Both the position numbers and the translations under genes were made by a program. Under the pieces are notes generated by a model. It did no database searches. It saw only the letters and a list, made by a program, of their open reading frames with translations, and was not told where the DNA came from. Positions 1-5,907 of a stretch of DNA of 6,338 bases are shown here, piece after piece. This DNA is from Gemmatimonadota bacterium. Its GTDB lineage: Bacteria; Gemmatimonadota; Gemmatimonadetes; Longimicrobiales; UBA6960. Within the stretch, counting starts at the first letter, position 1; every line of letters begins with the position of its first letter. The DNA is taken from contig JAHWKH010000157.1 of assembly GCA_019347995.1 (NCBI GenBank), positions 1 to 6,338 of the forward strand, read 5' to 3'.

Positions 1-13
1 CGTACGGTCTTCC

Positions 14-19
14 AGGGAG
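14..19 (+). promoter_or_regulatory. Ribosome-binding site of rarA
   Basis: AGGGAG lies 7 bases before the ATG at 27, a normal Shine-Dalgarno spacing. It supports 27 as the true start even though the conserved AAA+ region begins only about 35 residues later. The remaining upstream bases (1-13) are too few to judge a promoter. Confidence 0.7.
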
Positions 20-26
20 CTCCGTC

Positions 27-1463
27 ATGGGCGCGGGACGAGACGAGCCGGACCTCTTCCAGGACACGGCAGGGTCCGGCGAGGGCGGGAAGGCGGATTC
101 GCGGCCGCACGTGCGGCAACGGAAATCCGCCGCCCCCCTCGCCGCCCGCGTCCGCCCCCGCACCCTCGACGAGTTCCGCGGCCAGGAGAAGCTGCTCGCC
201 CCGGGCAAGCCGCTCCGGGTGATGCTGGAGAAGGGCCACCCCACCAGCATGATCCTGTGGGGCCCCCCGGGCTCGGGGAAGACGACGCTGGCCCGCATCG
301 TCGCGGAGGCCACCGACGCCACGTTCGTCCCGTTCAGCGCGGTCACGGAAGGGATCGGGCGCGTCCGCGAGATCATCGCCGAGGCGGCCGTCCGGCTCCA
401 GGCCACCGGGCGGCGCACCATCCTCTTCTGCGACGAGATCCACAGGTTCAACAAGGCCCAGCAGGACGCCTTCCTTCCGCACGTGGAGGAGGGCACCGTG
501 GTGCTCATCGGCGCCACCACCGAGAATCCGTCGTTCGAGATCGTCCGACCCCTCCTGTCCCGCGCGCCCGTCCTCGTGCTCGAGCCATTGGGCGAGGAAG
601 ACCTGACGGAGATCCTCGGGGACGCGCTCGCCGACGAGGACCGCGGCCTGGGCGCCCATGGCGTCACCGCCGACCCGGAGGCGCTGGCGTTCCTGGCCCA
701 GGGGGCCGACGGCGACGCGCGGCGGGCGCTGGGCGCGCTGGAGGCGGCCGTCAGCCTGGTTGGGAAGGGCGGCCACCTGGACACGGAGGCCGCGCGCGAG
801 GGGCTCCAGCACCGCTTCGCCGTCTACGACAAGGGCGGCGAGCAGCACTTCAACCTCATCAGCGCGCTCCACAAGGCCGTGCGCGGGAGCGACCCCGACG
901 GCGCGCTCTACTGGCTGGCGCGCATGGTGGAGGGCGGCGAGGACCCCCTCTACCTGGCCCGGCGCCTGGTGCGCATCGCGTCGGAGGACGTCGGTCTGGC
1001 CGATCCCCGGGCCCTCCAGGTCACGCTCGCCGCGAAGGACGCCTACCATTTCCTGGGAAGCCCCGAGGGCGAGCTCGCCCTGGCGGAGGCCGTCGTCTAT
1101 CTGGCCACCGCGCCCAAGTCCGTGGGCGTCTACACGGCGTGGAAGGCGGCGCTGGCCCGGGCCCGGGAGACACCGTCCGAGCCCGTCCCACTGCACATCC
1201 GCAACGCGCCCACGTCGCTCATGAAGGACCTCGGGTATGGCGAAGGGTACCGCTACGACCCGTCGGAGGAGCACGGCGTCGCCGGCCAGGCCTACCTGCC
1301 CGAGGCCCTCGAGGGGGAGCGCTTCTACCAGCCGGGCACCCAGGGATACGAGGTGACGCTCGGGGAACGGCTGGCCTGGTGGGCGGAGAAGCGGCGCGAG
1401 GCGCGGGCCCGGCGAATCGACGCGGAGCCCGGCGCCGGGGACGGGGGTAGTGAGGAGTCATGA
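27..1463 (+). CDS. rarA: Replication-associated recombination protein RarA (MgsA), AAA+ ATPase
   Basis: This is a cytoplasmic AAA+ ATPase of the RarA/MgsA/WRNIP1 family, related to clamp-loader subunits, which acts at stalled replication forks. Seen in the 478-residue product: a family-type lead-in (PLAARVRPRTLDEFRGQ, about 37-53), Walker A GPPGSGKT (79-86), Walker B ILFCDE (132-137) followed by IHRFNKAQQDAFLP, sensor 1 ATTENPSFE (163-171), and an LLSRA segment (176-180) carrying the likely arginine finger. The C-terminal oligomerisation domain is present, including YDKGGEQHFNLISALHKAVRG and ASEDVGLADP, and the family's closing block with YLPEAL and RFYQPGTQGYE. The length is slightly above the usual 430-450, because of a roughly 35-residue low-complexity N-terminus and an acidic tail. 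The ATG at 27 has a good ribosome-binding site. It is the first gene in the run; its TGA overlaps an ATG at 1460. Confidence 0.96.
   Translation: MGAGRDEPDLFQDTAGSGEGGKADSRPHVRQRKSAAPLAARVRPRTLDEFRGQEKLLAPGKPLRVMLEKGHPTSMILWGPPGSGKTTLARIVAEATDATFVPFSAVTEGIGRVREIIAEAAVRLQATGRRTILFCDEIHRFNKAQQDAFLPHVEEGTVVLIGATTENPSFEIVRPLLSRAPVLVLEPLGEEDLTEILGDALADEDRGLGAHGVTADPEALAFLAQGADGDARRALGALEAAVSLVGKGGHLDTEAAREGLQHRFAVYDKGGEQHFNLISALHKAVRGSDPDGALYWLARMVEGGEDPLYLARRLVRIASEDVGLADPRALQVTLAAKDAYHFLGSPEGELALAEAVVYLATAPKSVGVYTAWKAALARARETPSEPVPLHIRNAPTSLMKDLGYGEGYRYDPSEEHGVAGQAYLPEALEGERFYQPGTQGYEVTLGERLAWWAEKRREARARRIDAEPGAGDGGSEES
1452..1457 (+). promoter_or_regulatory. Shine-Dalgarno-like GAGGAG before ATG 1460
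   Basis: GAGGAG lies inside the last codons of rarA, just upstream of an ATG (1460-1462) that overlaps the rarA stop as ATGA. The ATGA arrangement is typical of translational coupling. The spacing is short: 4 bases counted from GAGG, 2 counted from GGAG. The frame it would serve is not the hflX frame, so its role is unclear. Confidence 0.4.
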
Positions 1464-1540
1464 CGCCTTCTGCAGGAGCGTCGCCGGCGCTATCGTGTGC
1501 CGGGCGACGCCCACGACCGACCCACACCACGGACGCGTAG
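1460..1540 (+). CDS. Possible 26-codon leader ORF, or remnant of a frameshifted hflX start
   Basis: ATG at 1460 overlaps the rarA TGA and opens a 26-codon frame (beginning MTPSAGASP) that ends at TAG 1538-1540. It overlaps the proposed hflX start at 1497 in another frame. The peptide is rich in Ala, Pro, Thr and Arg and resembles nothing I recognise. Three readings are possible: a coupling leader whose translation carries ribosomes into hflX; the original hflX start, put out of frame by one extra base between 1463 and about 1540; or chance. It is listed because it has an SD-like sequence while the hflX GTG does not. I cannot show that it is translated. Confidence 0.25.
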   Translation: MTPSAGASPALSCAGRRPRPTHTTDA

Positions 1541-2843
1541 CATTCCCACCCAGCTCATCGACCTGAAGACCCCCGTGGACCGGGCGGTCCTGGTAGGGGC
1601 TCCCCTGAAGCAGCTCGATCCGAGGCTGGCCGACGAGCACCTGGAGGAGCTCGCCCGCCTCACCGACACGGCGGGGGGCAAGGTCACGGCCGTGATCCGC
1701 CAGCGCATCGACGCGCCCCATCCCCGCTTCTACATCGGCGAGGGCAAGGCCGCCGAGCTGAGGGACGCCGTCCAGGAGACGTCCGCGAACCTGGTGATCA
1801 TGGACGAGGAGCTCACGCCCGCCCAGGGAAAGAACCTGGAGGAGCTCCTCGGCGTGCGCGTCATGGACCGCTCCGAGCTCATCCTCGACATCTTCGCCAC
1901 GCGCGCCCGCTCCCGTGAGGCGCGCATGCAGGTGGAGCTGGCGCAGCTGGAGTACCTGCTCCCCCGCCTGAGGCGGATGTGGAGCCACCTCTCGCGTATC
2001 CGCGGCGGCATCGGCCTTCGCGGTCCGGGCGAGACCCAGCTCGAGACGGACCGCCGCCTGATCGGCACCCGCATCGCCGACCTGAAGGACAAGCTCCAGG
2101 ACGTGGCCCAGGCCCGGGCGGTGCAGCGCCAGGGCCGGGGCGGCCAGTTCCGGGCGGCGCTGGTGGGGTACACCAACGCGGGGAAGTCCTCGCTCCTGCG
2201 GGCGCTCTCGGGCGCAGACCTGTTCGTCGAGGACCGTCTCTTCGCCACCCTCGACTCGGCCACGCGCTCCGTGGATCTGGGGGACGGCTACGAGGCCCTG
2301 GTCACCGACACCGTGGGCTTCATCCGCAAGCTTCCCCACCACCTGGTGGCGTCGTTCCGCTCCACGCTGGAGGAGGCGCGGGAGGCGGACCTCCTGCTGC
2401 ACGTCATCGACGCCTCCCACAGCGACTGGGACGAGCAGGTCGACGTCGTGCAGGAGGTGCTGGAGGAGCTGGAGCTGGACCAGCGGCCGCAGATCCTGGT
2501 CTTCAACAAGATCGACCGCCTGACCCACGGTGAGGAGGACGCGCTCCGCGAGCGCATCCGTGCCTTCGACCCCACGCCCGCCGTCTTCGTCTCGGCCCTC
2601 GAGGAGGGGAGCCAGGAGGCGCTCAAGGAGACGCTCAAGGCGCGCATGCGCCAGCGGCTCCAGCACGTGCGCCTGCGGATTCCGGCCCGCGACGGCCAGA
2701 CGCTGGCCCAGCTGTACCGGGAGGGCGAGGTGCTGTCGCGAGAGGACCAGGGATCCGGCATCGATCTGACCGTGCGCATCCCGTCGGCGCTGCTGGGCAA
2801 GCTGCGCCAGCGCGAGGGACTGGATATCCTGGAGGTCGCGTGA
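1497..2843 (+). CDS. hflX: GTPase HflX
   Basis: HflX is a GTPase that binds the 50S subunit and splits stalled or hibernating ribosomes, for example in heat stress. The 448-residue product has the full family architecture. The N-terminal HflX domain (about 27-190) includes PRFYIGEGKAAEL (76-88), a DRSELILDIFATRA segment (124-137) and the hallmark GIGLRGPGETQLETDRR (171-187). The G domain has G1 GYTNAGKS (224-231), the switch ATLDSATR (250-257), G3 DTVGFI (271-276), G4 NKID (337-340) and G5 SAL (366-368). A C-terminal domain of about 60 residues follows, ending LDILEVA. The start is uncertain: GTG 1497 is the only standard start codon in frame between the upstream TGA (1461-1463) and the conserved domain, yet the nearest SD-like AGGAG (1474-1478) lies 18 bases away. 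Conserved sequence begins around residue 16 (IPTQLID). The gene follows rarA by 33 bases. Function is secure; the exact N-terminus is not. Confidence 0.95.
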   Translation: MPGDAHDRPTPRTRSIPTQLIDLKTPVDRAVLVGAPLKQLDPRLADEHLEELARLTDTAGGKVTAVIRQRIDAPHPRFYIGEGKAAELRDAVQETSANLVIMDEELTPAQGKNLEELLGVRVMDRSELILDIFATRARSREARMQVELAQLEYLLPRLRRMWSHLSRIRGGIGLRGPGETQLETDRRLIGTRIADLKDKLQDVAQARAVQRQGRGGQFRAALVGYTNAGKSSLLRALSGADLFVEDRLFATLDSATRSVDLGDGYEALVTDTVGFIRKLPHHLVASFRSTLEEAREADLLLHVIDASHSDWDEQVDVVQEVLEELELDQRPQILVFNKIDRLTHGEEDALRERIRAFDPTPAVFVSALEEGSQEALKETLKARMRQRLQHVRLRIPARDGQTLAQLYREGEVLSREDQGSGIDLTVRIPSALLGKLRQREGLDILEVA

Positions 2844-2859
2844 AGGCGGCCGCCCGCTG

Positions 2860-3735
2860 ATGGAGCGGGTCTATTTCGTGGGTCCAGGCCGCATGGGCAT
2901 GGCGCTCGGATACGCGCTCTGGCAGGCCGACGCGGCCGAATCGCTCACGTACAGCGGCCGGAGGCCCGACCCGCCGTCGCATCCGCTCTTCGTCCAGGGC
3001 ATCGCCCGGTACGAGTTCGGCCTCGAGCGCCCGGCGCCGGGAACGACCGTCGTCGTCCTCACGGTACCCGACGACGTGCTGCCCGAGATGGCCCACGCCC
3101 TGGCGGGGCAGGGCGACGGGCCTCCGGGATGTGCCGCCTTCCACTGCTCGGGCGCCCTCTCCACCGACGTGCTGGCGCCCCTCCACGCCCGGGGCTATGA
3201 CGTGGGGTCGCTCCACCCGCTCCAGTCCATCGCCCACCCGGTGACGGGCGCCGACCTGCTGCCCGGATCGGCGTTCGCCGTGTCGGGGGGACGGGAGGCG
3301 TCGGCGGTGGCGCGCCGCCTGGTGGCGGCCCTGGGCGGGGTGCCGCTCACCGTGCCCGTGACCGGACGGCCCCTCTACCATGCGGCCGCCGTGACGGTGT
3401 CGAATCACCTCACGGCGCTGGTGGCCATGGCGGGCCGGCTCCTGGTGCGGGCCGGCGTGCCGGAGGCGCAGGCGCTGCCCGCCCTGCTACCGCTGGCGCG
3501 GGGGACCCTGGAGAACCTGGAGACCATGGGCGTGGGGCCCTCCCTCACCGGACCGGTGCAGCGGGGCGACGTGGAGACGGTGCTCCTGCATCTGCGCGCC
3601 ATGGAGCCACGGGATCGCGCGGTCTACACCGCCCTCGGGCGGGAGATGGTGGAGCTGGCCTCCGCGTTCGGGCTCGCGGACGAGGTGGCGGAGCGGTTGG
3701 GGAGCGCGTTCGACAGGGAGGAGGAAGGCCGGTGA
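2860..3735 (+). CDS. Rossmann-fold / DUF2520 domain protein, putative NAD(P)-dependent oxidoreductase
   Basis: This 291-residue protein belongs to the Rossmann-like plus DUF2520 family, related in fold to pyrroline-5-carboxylate reductase and F420-dependent NADP reductases; the substrate is not known to me. Seen: a nucleotide-binding GPGRMG (8-13) directly after the start, a central strand [11 protein letters not shown] (64-74), the family signatures FHCSGALS (94-101) and SLHPLQS (117-123), then the helical DUF2520 half, starting near residue 170 with [15 protein letters not shown] (173-187) and continuing to an amphipathic C-terminus. There is no signal peptide or membrane segment, so it is cytoplasmic. 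The ATG at 2860 is 16 bases after the hflX stop; the only SD-like element is AAGG (2843-2846), rather far from the start. The start is well placed because the glycine motif must sit near the N-terminus. The stop overlaps the pdxJ start. Position before a cofactor gene hints at small-molecule metabolism, but no specific reaction can be assigned. Confidence 0.9.
   Translation: MERVYFVGPGRMGMALGYALWQADAAESLTYSGRRPDPPSHPLFVQGIARYEFGLERPAPGTTVVVLTVPDDVLPEMAHALAGQGDGPPGCAAFHCSGALSTDVLAPLHARGYDVGSLHPLQSIAHPVTGADLLPGSAFAVSGGREASAVARRLVAALGGVPLTVPVTGRPLYHAAAVTVSNHLTALVAMAGRLLVRAGVPEAQALPALLPLARGTLENLETMGVGPSLTGPVQRGDVETVLLHLRAMEPRDRAVYTALGREMVELASAFGLADEVAERLGSAFDREEEGR
3719..3724 (+). promoter_or_regulatory. 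Ribosome-binding site of pdxJ
   Basis: AGGAGG, inside a longer purine tract (3715-3728) in the last codons of the DUF2520 gene, sits 7 bases before GTG 3732. It decides the pdxJ start and, with the GTGA overlap, indicates translational coupling between the two genes. Confidence 0.8.
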
Positions 3736-4472
3736 GGCTCTATGTCAACATCGACCACGTGGCGACGGTGCGGCAGGCCCGGCGCACCGACGAGCCCGAC
3801 CCGGTCCGGGCCGCGGTCCTGGCCGAGCTGGGAGGGGCCGACGGTATCACCGTGCACCTGCGCGAGGACCGGCGGCACGTCCAGGACCGGGACGTGAGGC
3901 TGCTGGCGGAGACCGTGCGCACGGGGCTCAACCTGGAGCTGGCCGCGGGCACGCCCATCGTCGACGTGGCGTGTGAGCTGGCGCCCATGCAGGCCACGCT
4001 GGTGCCCGAGAAGCGCGAGGAGATCACCACCGAGGGCGGGCTCGACCTGTCCCCGGGCGACCGGCGACGCGGCCTGGAGGAGGCGCTTGCCCGCCTCGCC
4101 GGCGCCGGCGTGCGCACCTCCCTCTTCATCGATCCGGACGGCGACGCCCTGGAGGCGTCGGCGGCGCTGGGGGTCGACGCCGTCGAGCTGCACACGGGCG
4201 AGTACGCCAACGCCGCCGCCGCCGATCGGCCCGTCCAGCTCGCTCGCCTGCGCCGCGCCGCGGCCCGGGGGCGGGAGCTGGGGCTGGCCGTGCACGCCGG
4301 CCACGGCCTCACCTACGAGAACGTCGCGCCGGTGGCGGCCCTGGCCGACATCGAGGAGCTGAACATCGGCCACAGCGTCGTCTCCCGCGCCGTGCTGGTG
4401 GGAATGGAGCGCGCCGTGCGCGAGATGGCCGCCATCCTTCGCCGGGCCCGCCGCGGGTCGGCCGGCTCCTGA
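3732..4472 (+). CDS. pdxJ: Pyridoxine 5'-phosphate synthase PdxJ
   Basis: PdxJ makes pyridoxine 5'-phosphate, water and phosphate from 1-deoxy-D-xylulose 5-phosphate (DXP) and 3-amino-2-oxopropyl phosphate, in the DXP-dependent vitamin B6 route. It is a cytoplasmic TIM-barrel enzyme that forms an octamer. The 246-residue product matches the family length. Visible motifs are [15 protein letters not shown] (3-17), [16 protein letters not shown] (40-55) with His42 and His49, NLE with catalytic Glu69 (67-69), [16 protein letters not shown] (90-105), VELHTGEYA (151-159) and [11 protein letters not shown] (188-198) with His191. By alignment with E. coli PdxJ from memory, His42, Glu69 and His191 correspond to its acid-base residues, so the enzyme should be active. 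The GTG start overlaps the preceding stop as GTGA and has a strong ribosome-binding site. Presence of PdxJ implies de novo B6 synthesis by the DXP route, which draws on the same DXP pool as the isoprenoid pathway of the downstream ispE. Confidence 0.97.
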   Translation: MRLYVNIDHVATVRQARRTDEPDPVRAAVLAELGGADGITVHLREDRRHVQDRDVRLLAETVRTGLNLELAAGTPIVDVACELAPMQATLVPEKREEITTEGGLDLSPGDRRRGLEEALARLAGAGVRTSLFIDPDGDALEASAALGVDAVELHTGEYANAAAADRPVQLARLRRAAARGRELGLAVHAGHGLTYENVAPVAALADIEELNIGHSVVSRAVLVGMERAVREMAAILRRARRGSAGS

Positions 4473-4503
4473 TCGACCCCGCCACCCCCGCCCCGACCGC
4501 CCC
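4473..4503 (+). other. Cytosine-rich spacer between pdxJ and the membrane protein gene
   Basis: This 31-base gap is dominated by C, with only a few purines, and contains no Shine-Dalgarno-like sequence before GTG 4504. I see no hairpin or U-tract of an intrinsic terminator, so transcription may read through. C-rich, G-poor RNA is the type Rho can bind, but the tract is shorter than a typical rut site. Confidence 0.4.
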
Positions 4504-5907
4504 GTGAAGCTCGACTGGAAGGCCCTCCTGGGCATCGCCGTCACGGTCGCGCTCCTCTGGTGGGTCTTCCAGGACGTGGACTTCCGCGAGGTCTGGGCGG
4601 AGGTGCGGTTGGCCCACTGGGGCTATCTCGCCGGCGCGGTCTTCGTGGGCACCGCCGGGTTCCTGGTGCGAGCACTCCGCTGGAAGGTGCTCCTGGCGCC
4701 GGTGCGGCCGGACACGACGCTGCGCTCCCGCTTCGCGGCCGTGAACATCGGCTTCATGGTGAACAACCTCCTCCCGGCGCGCATGGGCGAGTTCGCGCGG
4801 GCGTACGCCCTGAGCCGGGTCGAGCCGGTATCCGTGAGCGCGGCCTTCGGGTCGCTGGTGGTGGAGCGCTTCCTCGACGGCATCGTACTGATGGCGTTCC
4901 TGCTCCTTGCGATGGCCGCGCCCACGTTCCCGGCCGGAACCAGCGTGCGGGAAGGCCCCATGGGCACGGCCCTGGAAGGCTTCTTGGTCGTGCTGGTCGT
5001 GGGCGTGGGGGGCCTTTTCGTCCTGATCCGGTGGCCGCGCCCCTTCATCCGCCTGGCCGAACGGACGGCAGCTCTGCTCCCGGGCGATTTCGCGCGTCCT
5101 CTGGTGGACGCCCTGGAGGCGTTCCTCGCGTCCCTGGCCATTCTGCGGCGTCCCAGGCTCCTGCTGCTGGGGTTCCTCTGGACGGTGGCGTTCTGGACCT
5201 GGCACGGCCTCTCGTTCTGGCTCGGCATGAAGGCCTTCGCCATCGAGCTGGATTTCGTCGCGGCGATCTTCGTCGAGGCGGTGGTCGGCTTCGGGGTGGC
5301 CATCCCGTCGGCGCCCGGCTTCTTCGGGACGTTCCACGCCGCCGCCGACTGGGCATTGAGCGACATCTACGGCGTCGCCCCGGCACGCTCGCTGGCCTTC
5401 GCCTTCGGGTATCACCTGGGCGGCTTCATCCCCGTGACGCTCATCGGGCTGTGGTATGCCTGGCGCATCGGGCTCTCCCTCAAGGAGATGGAGCGCAGCG
5501 AGGTCCGGGTGGAGGAGGCCGTGGAGCGCGCGCACCCGGAGGCCGCCGCCATCCTGGGACCGAAGGGCGCGAGCTGGCGCGATCCCGACCCTCCGGCGGC
5601 GCAGGAGGACGCCCGGGTGCTACCCGCCGACCACACGGCCGGTGTCGACCTGGAGGCCCCGGCCAAGGTGAACCTGTCCCTGCGGGTAGGCCCCCGGCGG
5701 GCAGACGGATACCACGACGTGCATACGCTTCTCCAGGCCATCGACCTCGCCGACCGGGTGCGGGTGACGCGGGCGGAGCCGGGCGTGGCGCTGGAGGTCG
5801 AGGGCCGCGCCGTGCCCGGCGCGCCTTCCGGGAACCTGGCAGTCCGGGCCGCCCGCGCCTTCGCGGAGGCGTCCGGCAGGGCGCCGGCGTGGCGCATCTC
5901 GCGGTAG
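4504..5907 (+). CDS. PF03706-type (UPF0104 / LPG-synthase TM-like) flippase-like membrane protein, fused in frame to a truncated IspE
   Basis: Residues 1 to about 345 are an integral inner-membrane protein of the lysylphosphatidylglycerol-synthase TM-region family (PF03706). This family includes the flippase part of MprF, HpnL and archaeal AglD; individual substrates vary and are unknown here. Seen: hydrophobic segments near 7-22, 41-58, 127-140 and several more up to about 325, and the family motifs RALRWKVLL (56-64), NNLLPARMGEFARAY (87-101) and VVERFLDG (119-126). A later segment, GFGVAIPSAPGFFGTFHAA, is also characteristic. A charged cytosolic tail (about 326-371) follows, then IspE sequence without a stop codon, ending at a TAG just past the junction near 5880. 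The last few residues (after about 461) are antisense cobB sequence and not native. GTG 4504 fits because the first membrane helix follows at once, but it lacks an SD. The membrane assignment is firm; whether the single fused protein is really made is uncertain. Confidence 0.85.
   Translation: MKLDWKALLGIAVTVALLWWVFQDVDFREVWAEVRLAHWGYLAGAVFVGTAGFLVRALRWKVLLAPVRPDTTLRSRFAAVNIGFMVNNLLPARMGEFARAYALSRVEPVSVSAAFGSLVVERFLDGIVLMAFLLLAMAAPTFPAGTSVREGPMGTALEGFLVVLVVGVGGLFVLIRWPRPFIRLAERTAALLPGDFARPLVDALEAFLASLAILRRPRLLLLGFLWTVAFWTWHGLSFWLGMKAFAIELDFVAAIFVEAVVGFGVAIPSAPGFFGTFHAAADWALSDIYGVAPARSLAFAFGYHLGGFIPVTLIGLWYAWRIGLSLKEMERSEVRVEEAVERAHPEAAAILGPKGASWRDPDPPAAQEDARVLPADHTAGVDLEAPAKVNLSLRVGPRRADGYHDVHTLLQAIDLADRVRVTRAEPGVALEVEGRAVPGAPSGNLAVRAARAFAEASGRAPAWRISR
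5603..5608 (+). promoter_or_regulatory. Internal ribosome-binding site for ispE
   Basis: AGGAGG stands 8 bases before an in-frame GTG at 5617, inside the open reading frame of the membrane protein. It is among the best SD matches in the window and indicates that ispE can be started independently here. Confidence 0.65.
5617..5907 (+). CDS. ispE: 4-diphosphocytidyl-2-C-methyl-D-erythritol kinase (IspE), N-terminal fragment cut at junction
   Basis: IspE phosphorylates CDP-methylerythritol in the MEP isoprenoid pathway and is a GHMP-family kinase. From GTG 5617 the frame encodes about 16 variable residues, then the diagnostic EAPAKVNLSLRV with the conserved early lysine (Lys17 of this fragment), RRADGYHDVHTLLQAIDLADRV, and SGNLAVRAARAFAEASGRAP. 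After about 5886 the match ends; the next six codons and TAG 5905 come from the antisense of another gene. At 96 codons it is about a third of the usual 280-300 residues and lacks the GHMP glycine-rich ATP loop (GGGLGGGSS type) and the C-terminal domain, so as written it cannot be an active kinase. It is in frame with the upstream membrane protein with no intervening stop. The simplest view is a normal ispE whose remainder is lost at an assembly or rearrangement breakpoint. Confidence 0.85.
   Translation: MLPADHTAGVDLEAPAKVNLSLRVGPRRADGYHDVHTLLQAIDLADRVRVTRAEPGVALEVEGRAVPGAPSGNLAVRAARAFAEASGRAPAWRISR
5874..5895 (+). other. Breakpoint between ispE (plus) and cobB-like gene (minus)
   Basis: Left of this interval the plus strand is recognisable IspE; right of it the minus strand is recognisable CobB/CbiA. 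Plausible IspE residues run to about 5886, and plausible CobB residues (GYREMRH) reach back to about 5889, so the exact join is hidden in a few shared bases. An 8-base palindrome, CGCCGGCG, lies at 5882-5889. Adding one base in the IspE frame at this point does not restore IspE sequence, so it is not a simple frameshift. No insertion-sequence end, tRNA or target-site repeat is visible. Confidence 0.75.

Noticed and set aside
257..1450. A 397-codon plus-strand frame inside rarA
   Set aside because: It is out of frame with the conserved RarA motifs and translates to Gly, Arg and Pro-rich sequence typical of a shifted frame in high-GC DNA.
1458..2666. A 402-codon open frame on the minus strand across hflX
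   Set aside because: It is antisense to a gene with every HflX motif intact. Its translation is rich in His, Leu, Val, Gly and Arg with no recognisable domain, as expected when the complement of GC-rich codons is read.
4309..5535. A 408-codon open frame on the minus strand across the end of pdxJ and the membrane protein
   Set aside because: It spans two genes on the other strand, and its product is a His, Glu, Arg and Gln-rich low-complexity string. It is a GC-rich shadow frame, not a gene.
5412..5873. The continuation of the cobB-like minus frame to the stop at 5412
   Set aside because: The CobB similarity ends near the junction. Beyond it the translation is antisense to IspE and the membrane protein, so I treat it as an accidental read-through and not as a new C-terminal domain.
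5880..5889. Palindromic bases at the junction as a site-specific recombination or attachment site
   Set aside because: An 8-base GC palindrome is common in DNA of this composition. There is no integrase, tRNA, direct repeat or transposon end nearby to support the idea.
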